The position numbers and the translations under genes are program-made. Of a stretch of DNA of 64,000 nt, positions 1 through 7,775 are shown in pieces; positions within the stretch are counted from its first letter, which is position 1, and each line of letters begins with the position of its first letter. Under the pieces are notes generated by a model. It was not told the DNA's origin, did not search any database, and saw only the letters and a list, made by a program, of their open reading frames with translations. The stretch comes from an uncultured Faecalibacterium sp. Its GTDB lineage: Bacteria; Bacillota; Clostridia; Oscillospirales; Ruminococcaceae. The stretch is taken from the NCBI GenBank assembly GCA_900539945.1, contig UQDV01000003.1:77801-141800 (forward strand). Direction: 5' to 3'.

Positions 1-77
1 GGGCCAACCGGGGGAGCCGGAGTCGCCTTGCCGGCCTCGATCTGCAGCTTAATGTAGCCAGTAACTTTCTGTGCCAT
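1..77 (-). CDS. rplK: 50S ribosomal protein L11, N-terminal fragment
   Basis: This is the first 25 or so codons of ribosomal protein L11, the stalk-base protein that binds the 23S rRNA GTPase centre. The translation begins [18 protein letters not shown] and continues into APPVG, the typical L11 start. A GGAGGTG ribosome-binding site precedes the ATG at 77. It is the last visible gene of the minus-strand rpmG-secE-nusG-rplK run, a standard bacterial order. The rest of the gene lies beyond the left edge. Confidence 0.93.
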   Translation of the reverse strand, partial: MAQKVTGYIKLQIEAGKATPAPPVG

Positions 78-112
78 AGTAAATGCACCTCCAAAAATCT
101 GTGGTGAGTTGC

Positions 113-185
113 GGCGCGGTGTTTCCGCGCCTCCCACGAGCGCATGCACCCTGCACACGCTCTATAAGAACCGCACTGCGGTCTT
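113..185 (-). promoter_or_regulatory. nusG-rplK intergenic leader with two hairpins
   Basis: The 136-bp gap between nusG and rplK holds two inverted repeats. One is GGCGCGG/CCGCGCC (113-119 with 125-131, 5-nt loop). The other is an AAGACCGC-type stem at 166-185. Neither has a U-tract, so they are more likely a leader, processing or RNA-binding structure ahead of the L11 operon than a terminator. The function is inferred only from position. Confidence 0.35.
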
Positions 186-213
186 ACCTTGGTAAACGGG
201 TTGTGCCGGTTGG

Positions 214-765
214 TTACGGCAGCTCGACCTGGCCGAGCTCCACCTCTGCGGGGGTCTCGCGGCCGAACATGTTGACCTTGAGCTTCACTTTGAAGTTCTC
301 GGTATCAATGGCCTCCACAAGGCCCATAAAGCCTTCCAGAGGACCTGCGGTGATCTGCACAGTATCGCCGACATTGAAGTCAACGGTAAGCGGTGCAGCC
401 TTCTCCACACCCATCTTCTCCACTTCTTCGGCAGAGAGGGGAACGGGCTTGGAGGCGGGGCCGACAAAACCGGTGCAGCCGCGCGTGTTGCGCACGACAT
501 ACCAGGTATCGTCGTTCATCACCATTTTGACCAGAACGTAGCCGGGGAACAGCTTGTGCTCCACCATCTTCTGCTTGCCGTTCTTGTCGATCTCAGGAAC
601 CATCTCGACGGGAACCTTGATGTCGCAGATCAGATCCTGCAGGTGGCGGTTCTCCACCATGGTCTGCAGGTCGTTTGCGACCTTGTTCTCATAACCGGAA
701 TAGGTATGCACAACATACCAAAGAGCCTCAGTGGACTCATCTACCAGCTTGGTTGATTCTTCCAT
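214..765 (-). CDS. nusG: Transcription termination/antitermination factor NusG
   Basis: NusG binds RNA polymerase and affects elongation, pausing and Rho-dependent termination; its KOW domain can couple to ribosomes. The 183-residue product has the NGN domain at about residues 14-115, with WYVVHTYSGYENKV at its start and LFPGYVLVKM and GFVG in the core. A C-terminal KOW domain follows at about 128-183 (VGDTVQITAGPLEGF). The length is normal for a Firmicute. It lies 30 bp downstream of secE in the expected operon. The ATG at 765 follows a GGAGGGTCAACC ribosome-binding region. Confidence 0.97.
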   Translation of the reverse strand: MEESTKLVDESTEALWYVVHTYSGYENKVANDLQTMVENRHLQDLICDIKVPVEMVPEIDKNGKQKMVEHKLFPGYVLVKMVMNDDTWYVVRNTRGCTGFVGPASKPVPLSAEEVEKMGVEKAAPLTVDFNVGDTVQITAGPLEGFMGLVEAIDTENFKVKLKVNMFGRETPAEVELGQVELP

Positions 766-795
766 TTTGGTTGACCCTCCGTTTCAAGATGATTC

Positions 796-1047
796 TCAGG
801 CGCCGATGATCAGGCCGAGGATGCCACCAAAGATGGCATCCAGCAGGATCATCACGACCGCTGCGATCGCAACAGTGACGAGCACAACGACAGTGTTGGT
901 CTTGATGTCCTCCTTGGAGGGCCAGACCACCTTTTTCAGTTCGCTCTTGGTGTCACGGAAGAACTTGGCAACGCGTGCACAGAAGTTCTTCACAGCGGTT
1001 TTAGCTCTGGCCACAAAGCCCGGCTTTTTCTCGGTTTTGTCTGCCAT
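796..1047 (-). CDS. secE: Preprotein translocase subunit SecE
   Basis: SecE clamps SecY in the membrane translocon. The 83-residue protein has a basic amphipathic N-terminal half, the conserved motif SELKKVVWPSKED at about residues 35-47, and one C-terminal transmembrane helix (about 51-80, VVVLVTVAIAAVVMILL). This is the short, single-span Gram-positive form. It sits between rpmG (18 bp upstream) and nusG in the classic order. Confidence 0.96.
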   Translation of the reverse strand: MADKTEKKPGFVARAKTAVKNFCARVAKFFRDTKSELKKVVWPSKEDIKTNTVVVLVTVAIAAVVMILLDAIFGGILGLIIGA

Positions 1048-1065
1048 AGTGCGTCCGCCTTTCTT

Positions 1066-1215
1066 TTACTTGGTTTCGCGATGAACGGTGTGCTTCTTGC
1101 AGAAACGGCAGTACTTCTTCATCTCGAGACGATCGGGGTTGTTCTTCTTGTTCTTCGTGGTGTTGTAGTTGCGCTGCTTGCACTCGGTGCAGGCCAGGGT
1201 GATTTTAACGGTCAT
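1066..1215 (-). CDS. rpmG: 50S ribosomal protein L33
   Basis: This 49-codon gene encodes ribosomal protein L33. The translation starts [17 protein letters not shown] and ends [10 protein letters not shown]. Four cysteines in two CxxC pairs (CTEC and CRFC) show that it is the zinc-binding C+ form. A GGAGGTG site lies 6 nt before the ATG at 1215. It is the first gene of the secE-nusG transcription unit and lies 95 bp downstream of a consensus-like promoter. Confidence 0.96.
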   Translation of the reverse strand: MTVKITLACTECKQRNYNTTKNKKNNPDRLEMKKYCRFCKKHTVHRETK

Positions 1216-1317
1216 TTGTTGACACCTCCATTATAACGGTTGTTTTGAACCTCCCTCGGGTTGCGGGAGCACCTGTAAAACAGGCGCACTTAATAACCCC
1301 GCAAAAGAGGTGATATC

Positions 1318-1346
1318 ATTGTATCACGCCTTTTTCCATCCGTCAA
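1318..1346 (-). promoter_or_regulatory. Promoter of the rpmG-secE-nusG operon
   Basis: On the minus strand there is TTGACG (1346-1341), a 17-bp spacer and TACAAT (1323-1318). The start would fall near 1310, about 95 bp ahead of rpmG. The GC-rich leader contains a small ACCTG/CAGG-type hairpin. Confidence 0.6.
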
Positions 1347-1423
1347 GCGGAAAATTGCGATTTCCGGAAAATTTTTTGCAGGCTTTCCGGCCGGGCGGCC
1401 GGGACGGCATTTTTGCATTTTGC

Positions 1424-1452
1424 TTGCATCGCGCGCATAGATATTGTATAAT
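1424..1452 (+). promoter_or_regulatory. Promoter of the ddl-murI-argS cluster
   Basis: TTGCAT (1424-1429), a 17-bp spacer and a perfect TATAAT (1447-1452) lie about 70 bp ahead of ddl. With the divergent rpmG promoter it accounts for the 1216-1522 intergenic stretch, where no other gene is visible. Confidence 0.65.
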
Positions 1453-1522
1453 AAGGCGAAACGGCGTTTTTACCGGTTTGATTCCGCCCCGCTGCGGGCT
1501 TTATAAATAGGAGAGAGTGATC

Positions 1523-2617
1523 ATGCAGTCTGAAAACAAGCTGTGCGTTGTCCTGCTGTTCGGTGGTATGTCCAGTGAGCATGAGGTCAGCCGCGTTTCG
1601 GTCGGAAACTTTGTCAACAATATTGACCGTACCAAGTATGAGGTGCTCGCAGTGGGCATCACAAAGGAGGGCCGCTGGCTCTATACCGAGGCAACTGCCG
1701 CACAGATGGCAGACGGCAGCTGGGAAGAGCTGGCCGGCAACATGCCCTGCATCCTCAGCCCGGACCGCGCCGACCACGGCATGGTGCTGTTCACCCCGGA
1801 AGGTCATGTGGAAAAGCTGCATGTGGATGTGGTGATCCCGGTGCTGCACGGCCTGTGGGGCGAGGACGGCACGGTGCAGGGTCTGCTGGAGCTGGCCGGC
1901 ATCCCCTATGTGGGCTGCGGCGTGCTGGCAAGTGCGGCCTGCATGGACAAGGGGGTGGCCAACGCCCTGTTTGAAGCCAACGACATCCCGCACACCAAGT
2001 GGCTGGCCGCCAACCGCTGGCAGATCGAGAGTGACCTGGAGGGTGTGTGCGCTGGTGTGGAGGCAAAGCTGGGCTGGCCCGTGTTCGTCAAGCCCGCCAA
2101 CGCCGGTTCCAGCGTGGGCATTTCTAAGGTGTCCAACCGTGAGGAACTGAAAAAGGCCATCGCACTGGCTCTGGAAAACGACCGCAAGGTGGTGTTTGAA
2201 GCCTTTGTGGACGGCCAGGAAGTGGAATGTGCCGTCATCGGCTCCGACCCCGCCGTGGCCACCCGTCCGGGCGAGATCCTGGCCGGTGCTGAGTTCTACA
2301 CCTACGATGACAAATACAAGAACGGCGTGAGCCAGACCGTGATCCCGGCCCACCTGCCCGAAGAAAAGCTGGACGAGGTCAAGACCTACGCCGCCATGGC
2401 CTACACGGCCCTGGGCTGCGAGGGTCTGGCCCGCTGCGACTTCTTTGTGGAAAAGGGCACCGGGAAGGTGATGATCAACGAGATCAACACCTTCCCCGGC
2501 TTTACGTCCATCAGTATGTATCCCAAGCTCATGGAGCACGAGGGTCTGCCGGTGCCGGCCCTGATCGACCGGCTGATCGAACTTGCCCTGGAAAGGACGG
2601 AAAAACAGCATGGATAA
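1523..2617 (+). CDS. ddl: D-alanine--D-alanine ligase
   Basis: Ddl joins two D-alanines with ATP in the cytoplasm to make the dipeptide that ends the peptidoglycan stem. The 364-residue product has the N-terminal LFGGMSSEHEVS motif, the PVLHGLWGEDGTVQG segment, and the ATP-grasp core with the FVKPANAGSSVGISKV loop. The metal-binding end is CDFFVEKGTGKVMINEINTFPGFTSISMYP. AGGAGAG lies 7 nt before the ATG at 1523, so this start is preferred to the in-frame GTG at 1517. Its end overlaps murI by 8 nt, which points to co-translation of two cell-wall precursor enzymes. Confidence 0.95.
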   Translation: MQSENKLCVVLLFGGMSSEHEVSRVSVGNFVNNIDRTKYEVLAVGITKEGRWLYTEATAAQMADGSWEELAGNMPCILSPDRADHGMVLFTPEGHVEKLHVDVVIPVLHGLWGEDGTVQGLLELAGIPYVGCGVLASAACMDKGVANALFEANDIPHTKWLAANRWQIESDLEGVCAGVEAKLGWPVFVKPANAGSSVGISKVSNREELKKAIALALENDRKVVFEAFVDGQEVECAVIGSDPAVATRPGEILAGAEFYTYDDKYKNGVSQTVIPAHLPEEKLDEVKTYAAMAYTALGCEGLARCDFFVEKGTGKVMINEINTFPGFTSISMYPKLMEHEGLPVPALIDRLIELALERTEKQHG

Positions 2618-3437
2618 CCGCCCCATCGGCGTATTTGACAGCGGCCTTGGCGGCCTGACCGGCGTGCGGGAGCTGCGCAAGCGCCTGCCCCATGAGGAGA
2701 TCGTCTACTTTGGCGACACCGGCCGTGTGCCCTATGGCAGCCGCAGCCCGGAGACCATCCTGCAGTATGCACGGCAGGACATCGCCTTTTTGCTGTCCCA
2801 GAACGTAAAATGCATCATGGCGGCCTGCGGTACGGTGTCCAGCACCTACCCGGCTGCCGAGGCGGCCCGGCTGCCGGTGCCCTATCTGGGCGTGGTGGAT
2901 GCCGCCGCCCGGGAGGCTGCCTTTGCCACCCGCAACCGCCGCATCGGTGTCATCGGCACTGCGGCCACCATCCGCTCCCGCAGCTATGAGACGCTGCTGC
3001 GCAAACTGGTGCCGGGCGTGGAGATCACCGCCCGCCCCTGCCCGCTGTTCGTGCCGCTGGTGGAAGCCGGCTATGTGGATCACAGCGAAGAGAAAAAGCA
3101 GCAGGTCACCCGCCTGGTGATCGCCCAGTACCTCACCGAGGTGCGGGACGCCGGGGTGGACACCCTGATCCTGGGCTGTACCCACTACCCGCTGCTCAAG
3201 ACCATGATCGGGGAGTTCATGGGACAGTCGGTCACGCTGGTGGACCCGGCCAAGACGGCAGCCCACCATCTGGAGCGGATGCTGTCGGAGCGGGGCCTGC
3301 GCGCGGCGCAGGAGAACGAAGGCCAGGCACATTTTTACGTCAGCGATGTGCCGGACAGCTTTGTGCAGACGGCAGATCTGTTCCTGGGCGAGTACAAAGG
3401 CGGCCCGGTGGAGCAGATCGCCATTGACAAATATTGA
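2610..3437 (+). CDS. murI: Glutamate racemase
   Basis: MurI interconverts L- and D-glutamate for peptidoglycan. The 275-residue protein starts MDNRPIGVFDSGLGGLTGV, a family hallmark. It keeps both catalytic cysteines, C73 (in AACGTVSS) and C190 (in LGCTHYP). The residue after the first cysteine is Gly rather than the usual Asn of the ACNT motif. The start at 2610 overlaps the ddl stop and has GGAAAGGA upstream; an earlier TTG at 2583 in the same frame would place unrelated residues before the conserved N-terminus. Confidence 0.94.
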   Translation: MDNRPIGVFDSGLGGLTGVRELRKRLPHEEIVYFGDTGRVPYGSRSPETILQYARQDIAFLLSQNVKCIMAACGTVSSTYPAAEAARLPVPYLGVVDAAAREAAFATRNRRIGVIGTAATIRSRSYETLLRKLVPGVEITARPCPLFVPLVEAGYVDHSEEKKQQVTRLVIAQYLTEVRDAGVDTLILGCTHYPLLKTMIGEFMGQSVTLVDPAKTAAHHLERMLSERGLRAAQENEGQAHFYVSDVPDSFVQTADLFLGEYKGGPVEQIAIDKY

Positions 3438-3451
3438 CAAGGGATAGCAAC

Positions 3452-3928
3452 GTGAGTAAACCGCTGAAGGAAGATTACATCATCCGCATCAAGAGCCGCA
3501 TCGAACAGCACATCGACGAGCCGATGGAGGATGAGGAAAAAGAAGAGTTTGTGGAGCTGATGACCCGCGGCCAGTTCGTGCAGAAGGGCGGCAGCTACTA
3601 TATTACCTATAAAGAGACCGAGACCACCGGCTACGAGGGCTGCACCACCACGCTGAAGATCGCGGTGGACGGCAGCCGGGTGGTCATGCTGCGGTTCGGC
3701 AAAAACGGCGGGGTGGGCACCCAGCTGCAGATCGAAAAAGGCAAGCGCAACCTGTGCCATTACGAGACGGGCTTCGGCTCTATGACCCTGGGTGTGACCG
3801 CCGACGAGATCGTGAACGAACTGACCGAGAAGGGCGGCACCGTGCGGTTCGCCTATCTGCTGGATGCCAACAGCGCCGACCTTGTGAGCCGCAACCGCCT
3901 GGAAGTGACCGTGACCCATGTGAACTGA
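3452..3928 (+). CDS. DUF1934 (YwiB-like) beta-barrel protein
   Basis: This 158-residue protein resembles the DUF1934 family, small calycin-like beta-barrels often encoded beside argS in Firmicutes. Visible features are a central block of alternating strands (GGSYYITYKETETTGYEG) and a conserved GFGSMTLGV segment near residues 108-116. The GTG at 3452, 6 nt after AAGGGAT, is preferred to a TTG at 3434 that overlaps the murI stop. The next gene is argS, 31 bp downstream, as in Bacillus-type ywiB-argS pairs. The molecular function is unknown. Confidence 0.8.
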   Translation: MSKPLKEDYIIRIKSRIEQHIDEPMEDEEKEEFVELMTRGQFVQKGGSYYITYKETETTGYEGCTTTLKIAVDGSRVVMLRFGKNGGVGTQLQIEKGKRNLCHYETGFGSMTLGVTADEIVNELTEKGGTVRFAYLLDANSADLVSRNRLEVTVTHVN

Positions 3929-3959
3929 ATCTGCCAATACTGTGAAAGGAATCCGACCA

Positions 3960-5774
3960 ATGACTGAATTTGAAAAGACCTACCAGAATTACAACCCCCG
4001 GCAGGCTGCACTGGACGAGGCCCGTGCGCTGCTGACCGCTGCGGCAAAGGCCGCCATGGCCGACGGCACCCTGCCGGAAGCCGAGCTGCCCGCCTTCATC
4101 GTGGAGATCCCCGCCGACGTGAAGAACGGCGACATCGCCTCCAACCTGGCCATGGCCGGTGCCCGTACCTGGCGCAAGGCCCCCAGGATGATCGCAGAGG
4201 CCCTGCTGGCCCACCTGCCCGACCTGACCGACAGCGTGTTTGCCAAGGTCGAGATCGCCGGCCCCGGTTTCATCAACCTGTTCCTGTCCCCGGCTTACTG
4301 GGCCGGTGTGGTACTGGGTGCCTGCGCCAACAAGGAGTATGGCCGCACCGACCACGGCAAGGGTGCCAAGTATAATGTGGAGTTCGTTTCCGCCAACCCC
4401 ACCGGCCCCATGCACATGGGCAATGCCCGCGGCGGCGCTCTGGGCGACTGCCTGGCCGCTGTGCTGGACTGGTCCGGCTACGATGTGACCCGCGAGTTCT
4501 ACATCAACGATGCCGGCAACCAGATCCAGAAGTTCGGCAAGAGTCTGGCTGTGCGCTACCTGCAGCAGTTCTGCGGCGAGGAAGCCTATCCCCTGCCCAA
4601 GGAGTGCTACCAGGGCGGCGACATCAAGGTGCTGGCCGGGGAGTTCGCCGAGATCAACGGCGACCAGTACGTTGCCGCCTGCCAGGGGATGGACGAAGAG
4701 ACTCTGTTTGCCAGCGATGCTTTCGCACAGCTGAAGGACGCTCTGGTGGCCTATGCCCTGCCCAAGAACATCGCCGCCCTCAAGCGCGACCTGGGCAAGT
4801 ACCGCATCGACTATGATGTGTGGTTCCATGAGAGCACCCTGCACGAGTCCGGCGCGGTGATGGCCGTGGTGGACAAGCTGCTGGAACTGGGTGCCTGCTA
4901 CAAGGCCGAGGACGGTGCCATCATGTACCGCAGCGCACAGTACGCTGCCAAGTACGGCACCGTGAACAAGAAAAAGACCGAGGACGGCACCGAAGAGGAA
5001 GCCAAGGACGAGGTGCTCGTCCGTGCCAACGGCATCCCCACCTACTTCGCTGCCGATATCGCTTACCACTACAACAAGCTGGCCACCCGCGGCTTTGCCA
5101 AGGCCATCGACGTGTGGGGTGCCGACCACCACGGCCATGTGGCCCGCATGAAGGGTGCCATGGATGCCATCGGCCTGAACGGCAACGACCTCGATGTTGT
5201 CCTGATGCAGATGGTCAACCTGATGCGCGACGGCCAGCCCGTGCGCATGTCCAAGCGTACCGGCAACGCCATCACCCTGACCGACCTGCTGGAAGAGGTG
5301 CCCATCGACAGTGCACGCTTCCTGTTCAACATGCACGACGCCGGCAGTGGCATCGACTTCGACCTGGATCAGGCCGTCAAGACCGACAACGACAACCCGG
5401 TGTACTATGTGCAGTATGCCCATGCCCGCATCTGCTCCATCCTGAAGAAGATGGAGAGCGAGGGCGTGCAGTTTGCCGGTGCCGAGCAGGTGGACGCTAC
5501 CCTGCTCACCGAGCCCAGCGAGATGGACCTGGTCCGCATGCTGGCAGCCTTCCCGCAGGAGATCGTCATGGCAGCCGAGAAGTACGACCCCAGCCGCATC
5601 AACCGCTTTGTCATTGATCTGGCCAGTGCCTTCCACCGCTTCTACGGCAGCTGCCGTATCCAGGGCGCAGACTCTGCCGTGCAGCAGGCCCGTCTGGCTC
5701 TGTGCATCGGCGTGAAGAACGTCATCTTCAATGTGCTGACCATGTTCAAGATCACTGTGCCGGAGAAGATGTAA
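3960..5774 (+). CDS. argS: Arginine--tRNA ligase
   Basis: ArgRS charges tRNA-Arg in the cytoplasm. The 604-residue product has an N-terminal tRNA D-loop-binding domain (about 1-110). The class I HIGH-like motif is HMGN in SANPTGPMHMGNARGGALGD. The KMSKS-like motif is RMSKRTGNAITL. A C-terminal DALR anticodon-binding domain ends in the usual hydrophobic VLTMFKITVPEKM. AAAGGA precedes the ATG at 3960; an in-frame GTG at 3942 adds only six unconserved codons. A strong hairpin follows the gene. Confidence 0.96.
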   Translation: MTEFEKTYQNYNPRQAALDEARALLTAAAKAAMADGTLPEAELPAFIVEIPADVKNGDIASNLAMAGARTWRKAPRMIAEALLAHLPDLTDSVFAKVEIAGPGFINLFLSPAYWAGVVLGACANKEYGRTDHGKGAKYNVEFVSANPTGPMHMGNARGGALGDCLAAVLDWSGYDVTREFYINDAGNQIQKFGKSLAVRYLQQFCGEEAYPLPKECYQGGDIKVLAGEFAEINGDQYVAACQGMDEETLFASDAFAQLKDALVAYALPKNIAALKRDLGKYRIDYDVWFHESTLHESGAVMAVVDKLLELGACYKAEDGAIMYRSAQYAAKYGTVNKKKTEDGTEEEAKDEVLVRANGIPTYFAADIAYHYNKLATRGFAKAIDVWGADHHGHVARMKGAMDAIGLNGNDLDVVLMQMVNLMRDGQPVRMSKRTGNAITLTDLLEEVPIDSARFLFNMHDAGSGIDFDLDQAVKTDNDNPVYYVQYAHARICSILKKMESEGVQFAGAEQVDATLLTEPSEMDLVRMLAAFPQEIVMAAEKYDPSRINRFVIDLASAFHRFYGSCRIQGADSAVQQARLALCIGVKNVIFNVLTMFKITVPEKM

Positions 5775-5863
5775 AACACCGGACAGATGGCCGGAGTATA
5801 AGCAGACAGAAACGGCTTTGCGTGAAACCTGCATTTTACGGTTGCAGCCTTTTTTGTGAAAAT

Positions 5864-5899
5864 GCAATTCCGGGCAGCCCGCAGGCTGCCCGGAATTGC
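5864..5899 (+). terminator. Hairpin after argS
   Basis: A perfect 16-bp inverted repeat, GCAATTCCGGGCAGCC with a 4-nt loop, lies between argS and dus. The downstream T-tract is weak on the plus strand (TCTTATAAA). The stem is strong enough for termination or mRNA 3-prime protection. Confidence 0.65.
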
Positions 5900-5997
5900 T
5901 CTTATAAAAACAAAATTCCGCTGTGATTGCCAGAGCGCAGCGGAGGCAGTTCAAAATCGTTTTCTCTCTGGTCATTCAGAACAATCGAGGAACACCA

Positions 5998-7017
5998 ATG
6001 GAACCTTTGAAAATCGGAAACATCGTTCTGCCCCACCGGGCAGTATTCGGACCAATGGCGGGCTTTACGGACGCCCCCTGCCGCCGCCTGATGGCGCAGC
6101 ACGGCGCAGGCTTTACGGTCAGCGAAATGGTGTCCAGCCGGGCACTGGTGTACGGCGACCACAAGACCGTCAGCCTGCTGAAGGCAGAACCCAACGGGGC
6201 ACCCTATGGCGTGCAGATCTTTGGCGAGGTGCCCCAGATCATGGGCGAAGCCACCGCCGCTATGGAACAGTATGAGTTCGACTTTGTGGACATCAACATG
6301 GGCTGCCCGGCCCCCAAGATCGTGTCCGGCGGCGCGGGCAGCAAGCTGATGCTGGATCCGGACCGCTGCGGCCGCATCGTGGAGCAGGTGGTGGCCCACA
6401 CCAGCCGCCCGGTCACGGTCAAGATGCGCAAGGGCTGGGACGCCGACCATGTGACCGCCGTGGAGTGCGCAAAGGCCTGCGAGCAGGCGGGCGCGGCCCT
6501 CATTGCGGTACACGCCCGCACCCGTGAGCAGATGTACACCCCGGGCATCGACCCGGAGATCATTGCCCGGGTAAAGCAGGCAGTCCATGTGCCGGTGCTG
6601 GGCAACGGCGACATCCATTCGGCCGAGGATGCCGTGGCCATGATGCAGCAGACCGGCTGCGACGGCGTGATGATCGCCCGTGCTGCGCTGGGCGACCCGT
6701 GGCTGTTTGAGCGGGTGAATGCCGCCATCGAGGGCACCCCGGAACCCAAGGCCCCCAACCTGCAGGCCCGCATGAATGCCCTGCGCCGTCAGGTGGAAGA
6801 GATGGTGGAGCAGAAGGGGGAATTTGTGGCGATGCCGCAGGCCCGTGCCCAGACCATGCACTATATGAAGGGGCTGAAGGGCGCTGCCGCCCTGCGGCGC
6901 TGCTGCTGCACCCTGACCCATCTGGAAGATCTGGACGAGCTGATCGACGCTGTCTTTGAAGAGCAGCGCAAAGCCGGTCTGGACCCCGATGACGTGCGGG
7001 AAGTGCCGTTCCCGTAA
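5998..7017 (+). CDS. tRNA-dihydrouridine synthase (DusB-type)
   Basis: Dus enzymes are FMN/NADPH-dependent and reduce uridines in tRNA D-loops. The 339-residue product contains the FMN-barrel start VFGPMAGFTDAPCRRL. It has the catalytic cysteine motif NMGCPAPKI, the KMRKGWD segment, a VHARTREQMYTP motif and GNGDI, followed by DGVMIARAALGDPWLF, all standard for DusB. GAGGAA lies before the ATG at 5998; the frame is open further upstream without conserved sequence. It is convergent with the next gene, with only 6 bp between the stops. Confidence 0.93.
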   Translation: MEPLKIGNIVLPHRAVFGPMAGFTDAPCRRLMAQHGAGFTVSEMVSSRALVYGDHKTVSLLKAEPNGAPYGVQIFGEVPQIMGEATAAMEQYEFDFVDINMGCPAPKIVSGGAGSKLMLDPDRCGRIVEQVVAHTSRPVTVKMRKGWDADHVTAVECAKACEQAGAALIAVHARTREQMYTPGIDPEIIARVKQAVHVPVLGNGDIHSAEDAVAMMQQTGCDGVMIARAALGDPWLFERVNAAIEGTPEPKAPNLQARMNALRRQVEEMVEQKGEFVAMPQARAQTMHYMKGLKGAAALRRCCCTLTHLEDLDELIDAVFEEQRKAGLDPDDVREVPFP

Positions 7018-7023
7018 AAAATA

Positions 7024-7617
7024 TTATCCGTCCTGCCGGGTCAGCTCATCCAGATTCTGGGTGTAGCAGGGCAGGCAGTGGGCCATGAACCAGTCGGCCT
7101 CCGGGCAGTGCATGGCTTCCAGCACGGCTTTCTGCTGGGCCAGTGCCGCGTCAAACTCGTGGTTGCCGCTGCGCTGCTCTTCCAGGCACTTGACCAGGGC
7201 ACTCAGCCGGTCGGCAGCCTTGAGCAGCTTGGTTTCCTCTGCCGTGAGCAGCTCTCCGGTGAGGAAGGGCGCGACCTCTTCGGCCAGCTCGTCCGGCAGC
7301 ATGGCCGTCATGCTGGCCACGCTTTCCCGCTCCATGGCCTTGTAGGCGTCGCGCAGGGTGGCGCTGTGATACTTGACCGGCGTGGGCAGGTCCCCGGTGA
7401 TGATCTCCGGGGCATCGTGGTACAGCGCCGCTACCGCCACCGTTTTGGGGCGGCAGGGGGTGCCGGTGTACCGCCGCGCGATCAGGCACAGGGTATGGGC
7501 CAGCAGGGCAGTGTCGCAGGTGTGCTCACTGAGCGACTCGGCCCGGGTGGAGTGCATCAGGCTCCAGCGGGTGATATACTTCATGCGTGCCAGCAGGGCA
7601 TTGAACGGATACAGCAT
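7024..7617 (-). CDS. HD-domain 5-prime-deoxynucleotidase (YfbR-like)
   Basis: The 197-residue protein resembles YfbR, a metal-dependent HD phosphohydrolase that removes phosphate from deoxyribonucleoside 5-prime monophosphates. It shows the N-terminal segment RMKYITRWSLMHSTRAESLSEH with a first metal His. The HD motif lies in ALYHDAPEIITGDLPTPVKY, which matches the YfbR signature closely, and a later Asp sits in LLKAADRLSALVKC. It is encoded opposite to its neighbours. Substrate specificity is inferred from the family only. Confidence 0.85.
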   Translation of the reverse strand: MLYPFNALLARMKYITRWSLMHSTRAESLSEHTCDTALLAHTLCLIARRYTGTPCRPKTVAVAALYHDAPEIITGDLPTPVKYHSATLRDAYKAMERESVASMTAMLPDELAEEVAPFLTGELLTAEETKLLKAADRLSALVKCLEEQRSGNHEFDAALAQQKAVLEAMHCPEADWFMAHCLPCYTQNLDELTRQDG

Positions 7618-7724
7618 GGCGGGGAAACCTCCTTGGATGTGTTTTCTCCACCATACCTGCCCGGCAGGCGCTTGTCAAGGGGCAGCGGTGAAGAAACGTC
7701 CTTTTTTCGGGCCGACCTGCGTGG

Positions 7725-7730
7725 TATACT
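7725..7730 (+). promoter_or_regulatory. Extended -10 promoter before the YfhO gene
   Basis: TGG-TATACT fits an extended -10 (TGn-TATAMT) element. No good -35 box lies 17 bp upstream. The position, about 45 bp ahead of the 7776 ATG, fits the gene's promoter. Confidence 0.45.
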
Positions 7731-7775
7731 GATAAAAAAGCAGCTTCCGCCCCGGCGGCGGAGAAAGAGGGTCCC

